DNA of 64,000 nt from JABFRJ01 sp031374735 (GTDB taxonomy: Bacteria; Pseudomonadota; Alphaproteobacteria; Rhizobiales; Hyphomicrobiaceae), in the NCBI GenBank assembly GCA_031374735.1, contig JANMGQ010000030.1:15985-79984 (forward strand), written 5' to 3'. Made by a program: the position numbers and the translations under genes. The notes beneath the pieces were generated by a model, which was given only the letters and a program-made list of their open reading frames with translations, did no database searches and was not told the origin of the DNA. Every line of letters starts with the position of its first letter. Within the stretch, counting starts at the first letter, position 1. Below, one piece after another: positions 62,540-64,000 of this stretch.

Positions 62540-62956
62540 AACGCCTGCCGGTCGTTGCGACTGAGATTGAGGTTGCGTCCGAGTGACTGCACAGGCGGGG
62601 GTTCAATTCCCTCGCCAATAGTTCACCGTTGGCGGCATTGCCGCCGCCGGGGTTGTTCCGCTACTATCGCAAGATATTCGGCGTTGCGCCACTTCCGGGC
62701 GAATATGGGCGGCAAGGATGGCTCTGGGCGGCACACCCTCAGAAGAAGCTTACGCATCCGCGCGTGGCGCGCTCAAGCAACACGACCGCGAACTGGTCGC
62801 CGTCTCAACACCCAAGGTCATTTGACCGACGCAGGCGCGGGGGTAGCCGGCCGTCTGGGCGTTAAAAAGGGCGTAAAAATATGGAGCGCAAATGGCGAGC
62901 AGTTTCGGTGTGAGCCAGAAAAATCTAATAGCGCATTGATATTGCTGCTATTTCAA
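62540..62956. other. Right-end non-coding segment of the element
   Basis: 416 bp. It holds a T-arm-like sequence (GGCGGGGGTTCAATTCCCTCGCC, about 62594-62616) without a complete tRNA fold that I can build, the right 17-bp arm-site repeat (62863-62879), and short frames without start sites. Nothing else is supported. Confidence 0.5.
62863..62879. repeat. 17-bp direct repeat, right copy (candidate integrase arm site)
   Basis: Perfect copy of TAAAAAGGGCGTAAAAA at 54012-54028, in the same orientation, 77 bp inside attR. Confidence 0.65.
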
Positions 62957-63001
62957 TGGTGGACCCGCCCGGATTTGAACCGGGAACCTAGCGGTTATGA
63001 G
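62957..63001. repeat. attR within the tRNA gene
   Basis: 45 bp, identical to attL except one base. It is the 3' portion (anticodon loop to CCA) of the intact tRNA gene, which remains complete after integration. Confidence 0.9.
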
Positions 63002-63032
63002 CCGCCAGCTCTAACCGTTGAGCTACGGGTCC
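62957..63032 (-). tRNA. tRNA with CAT anticodon (likely Ile2, lysidine type)
   Basis: 76 nt with encoded CCA. Acceptor GGACCCG / CGGGTCC, D-arm TAGCTCAACGGTTAGAGC, anticodon stem-loop with CTCATAA, and T-loop TTCAAAT on CCCGG/CCGGG. The GGACCCG-TAGCTC body and CTCATAA loop resemble tRNA-Ile2 (CAU modified by TilS) more than elongator tRNA-Met, but Met cannot be excluded from this sequence alone. It is the integration target of the 9.1-kb element. Confidence 0.85.
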
Positions 63033-63081
63033 CTCAGCCCTCTATAATGCGAGCTATGCCGACATGCCAGAGCGGCGATCT

Positions 63082-63699
63082 CTACGACCGGCGCTGAAAG
63101 CGGACCACGTTGCCACCCGATGCGGGGATAGCGTCGCCCCGAGTGGGCTCGGCACATTCGCTAGGTGCCGGCTGCAGCGCTGCCCGACGCCATAGGGCGT
63201 TGCGGATGTAGGTCTCGATGACCCGTGGGGTCAGCTCCGACGTCTCGATACAGGCGGCAACGCCAAAATCGAGCGCTTCATACTCGACCTCCGTCGCCAG
63301 CAGTGGCGACATCAGAATGACCGGTGGATCACCCGCCAGGGCCGCCAACTCACGCGCAAATGTCAGCGCCTCGTCATCGGCGGCTTCAGCCAACAGGACA
63401 ACGTCGACCTCGCCCGCCCGCAGCGCAAATCGTGCAGCCTCGACCGTCCCGGCCAGCGTCACCTGAGCCTCGAACCACGGCATGCGGCGCAGCACGCGAT
63501 CGAGGTGTCCGGCACTTTCCGGCGACGGCTCAACCGCCAGCACCGCGAGGCTTCTCGGCTTGTAGTGTGGCTCCTCTGCCGACGTCGCCCGCGTTGGCTT
63601 TCCACGCGGCTTGAAGGGGGTAACCGAACCCGACACAAAGGAACTGTCCACGTTTACACTCCGTCCAACGCCAGCAACAACACCAGCAGATGAGTGCAT
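63082..63699 (-). CDS. Receiver-like (pseudo-receiver) response regulator domain protein
   Basis: 205 residues. After a basic, disordered N-terminus of about 48 residues lies one CheY-like fold (about 50-170): LAVLAVEPSPESAGHLDRVL, EVDVVLLAEAADDEAL, PPVILMSPLL, EALDFGVAACIETSELTPRVIETYI. The expected acidic pair at beta1, the phospho-acceptor Asp at beta3 (Ala in VVLLAEA) and the conserved Lys near beta5 (Thr in IETSEL) are all replaced. It should not be phosphorylated and probably acts by protein contacts. The C-terminal tail is Pro/Ser/Arg-rich. It stands alone beside the tRNA. The start (63699) is not well supported by a ribosome-binding site. Confidence 0.65.
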   Translation of the reverse strand: MHSSAGVVAGVGRSVNVDSSFVSGSVTPFKPRGKPTRATSAEEPHYKPRSLAVLAVEPSPESAGHLDRVLRRMPWFEAQVTLAGTVEAARFALRAGEVDVVLLAEAADDEALTFARELAALAGDPPVILMSPLLATEVEYEALDFGVAACIETSELTPRVIETYIRNALWRRAALQPAPSECAEPTRGDAIPASGGNVVRFQRRS

Positions 63700-63861
63700 C
63701 TTGCGTGCAACAGGGATACGAAATTGTGGCCAGCTTCGACAAGGCTGTTGATAAGTCGAGCGGTGCGTGACGCGCGCCAGGCGGCGCCAGGGTGCAATTC
63801 TAGAAAGAAAGTAGCTGTAATACCGGCGAGCAAAATTTCTGACTGACGACCTCCCCTCTCA

Positions 63862-64000
63862 CTGTCATGGCCGGGCTTGTCCCGGCCACCCATCGCGAAA
63901 CGAGCGCGACGGTCACTCGGGTGCGGAGCCATTTCAACATGATGGCGACCAGCTCCGTGCGTTGCAGAATGGGTGGCCGGCACAAGGCCGGCCATGACAG
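63862..64000. repeat. REP-type long inverted repeat
   Basis: 32-bp arms at 63862-63893 and 63969-64000 (CTGTCATGGCCGG...GGCCACCCAT and its complement, two mismatches) flank a 75-bp centre. The right arm ends exactly at the window edge, so more units may follow. The 63700-63861 stretch before it shows no gene. Confidence 0.85.

Larger units (their letters stand above)
53831..63001. mobile_element. Integrative element (defective prophage or satellite) in a tRNA gene
   Basis: Bounded by 45-bp direct repeats identical to the 3' part of the CAT-anticodon tRNA gene (53831-53875 and 62957-63001, one mismatch). Contents in order: integrase, DUF433 protein, secreted small protein, higAB, tape-measure fragment, terS, terL, portal, gpW-like fragment, two small unknown genes. 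About 9.1 kb between att sites. No capsid, tail completion, lysis, replication or repressor genes are seen, so it cannot be a complete phage. Confidence 0.88.

Noticed and set aside
62555..63097. 180-codon plus-strand frame across attR and the tRNA
   Set aside because: It runs through the tRNA gene on the opposite strand and the att site; not a gene.

Overview
The window looks like chromosomal DNA of a GC-rich alphaproteobacterium of the order Hyphomicrobiales (Rhizobiales). The evidence is the protein character throughout, a BadR/BadH/BadI-type alicyclic-acid cluster like that of Rhodopseudomonas palustris, and GC-rich palindromic repeats of the kind scattered through Rhizobiales genomes. 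No species assignment is made.

Layout. 1-4.4 kb: remnant of a streptomycin-kinase-like gene cut off at a palindromic repeat, a fatty-acid desaturase, two tandem polysaccharide deacetylases and an LprI-like periplasmic protein. 4.45-9.9 kb: a giant hybrid histidine kinase with five GAF domains, two receivers and an Hpt domain. 9.9-19.7 kb: an envelope protein of unknown function, then an alpha-2-macroglobulin / penicillin-binding protein 1C pair (envelope protection and repair). 19.8-27.5 kb: an IS1595-family element whose right end supplies the start codon of a beta-barrel surface protein, then an exported TPR-CHAT protease-like protein and, divergent from it, a leucine-rich-repeat protein with 13 near-identical repeats. 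27.8-32.3 kb: decayed oxidoreductase and livF remnants (livF carries a 215-bp MITE-like element with a 12-bp target duplication), then an alicyclic (cyclohexanecarboxylate) degradation cluster: acyl-CoA dehydrogenase, badI, badH, and divergent badR. 32.4-34.9 kb: integrase scrap, small Cys-rich secreted protein, nucleotide-transporter-like membrane protein, ndk. 35-48.3 kb: the beta operon read leftward (tRNA-Trp, secE, nusG, rplK, rplA, rplJ, rplL, rpoB, rpoC) with a hicAB toxin-antitoxin module between rpoB and rpoC. As printed, rpoB has a one-base frameshift near its 3' end. 48.6-53.1 kb: HAD phosphatase, two transporters of MFS type and a tripartite tricarboxylate transporter binding protein.

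53.8-63.0 kb is a roughly 9.1-kb integrative element inserted in the 3' end of a tRNA gene with a CAT anticodon. It has 45-bp attL/attR repeats, an integrase lacking its N-terminal domain, candidate arm-site repeats, a DUF433 orphan antitoxin, a higBA module with its own operator cluster, and a broken set of phage genes (tape-measure fragment, small and large terminase, portal, frameshifted gpW-like joiner) without capsid or tail genes. It is most simply a defective prophage or satellite. Beyond the tRNA lies a receiver-like protein lacking the phospho-acceptor Asp, and the window ends in a large REP-type inverted repeat.

Several one-base disruptions (rpoB, livF, gpW-like) and small ones (hicA, the 53.5-kb ORF) occur. 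The rpoB case involves an essential gene and therefore points to sequencing or assembly error at least there; the others may be genuine decay.
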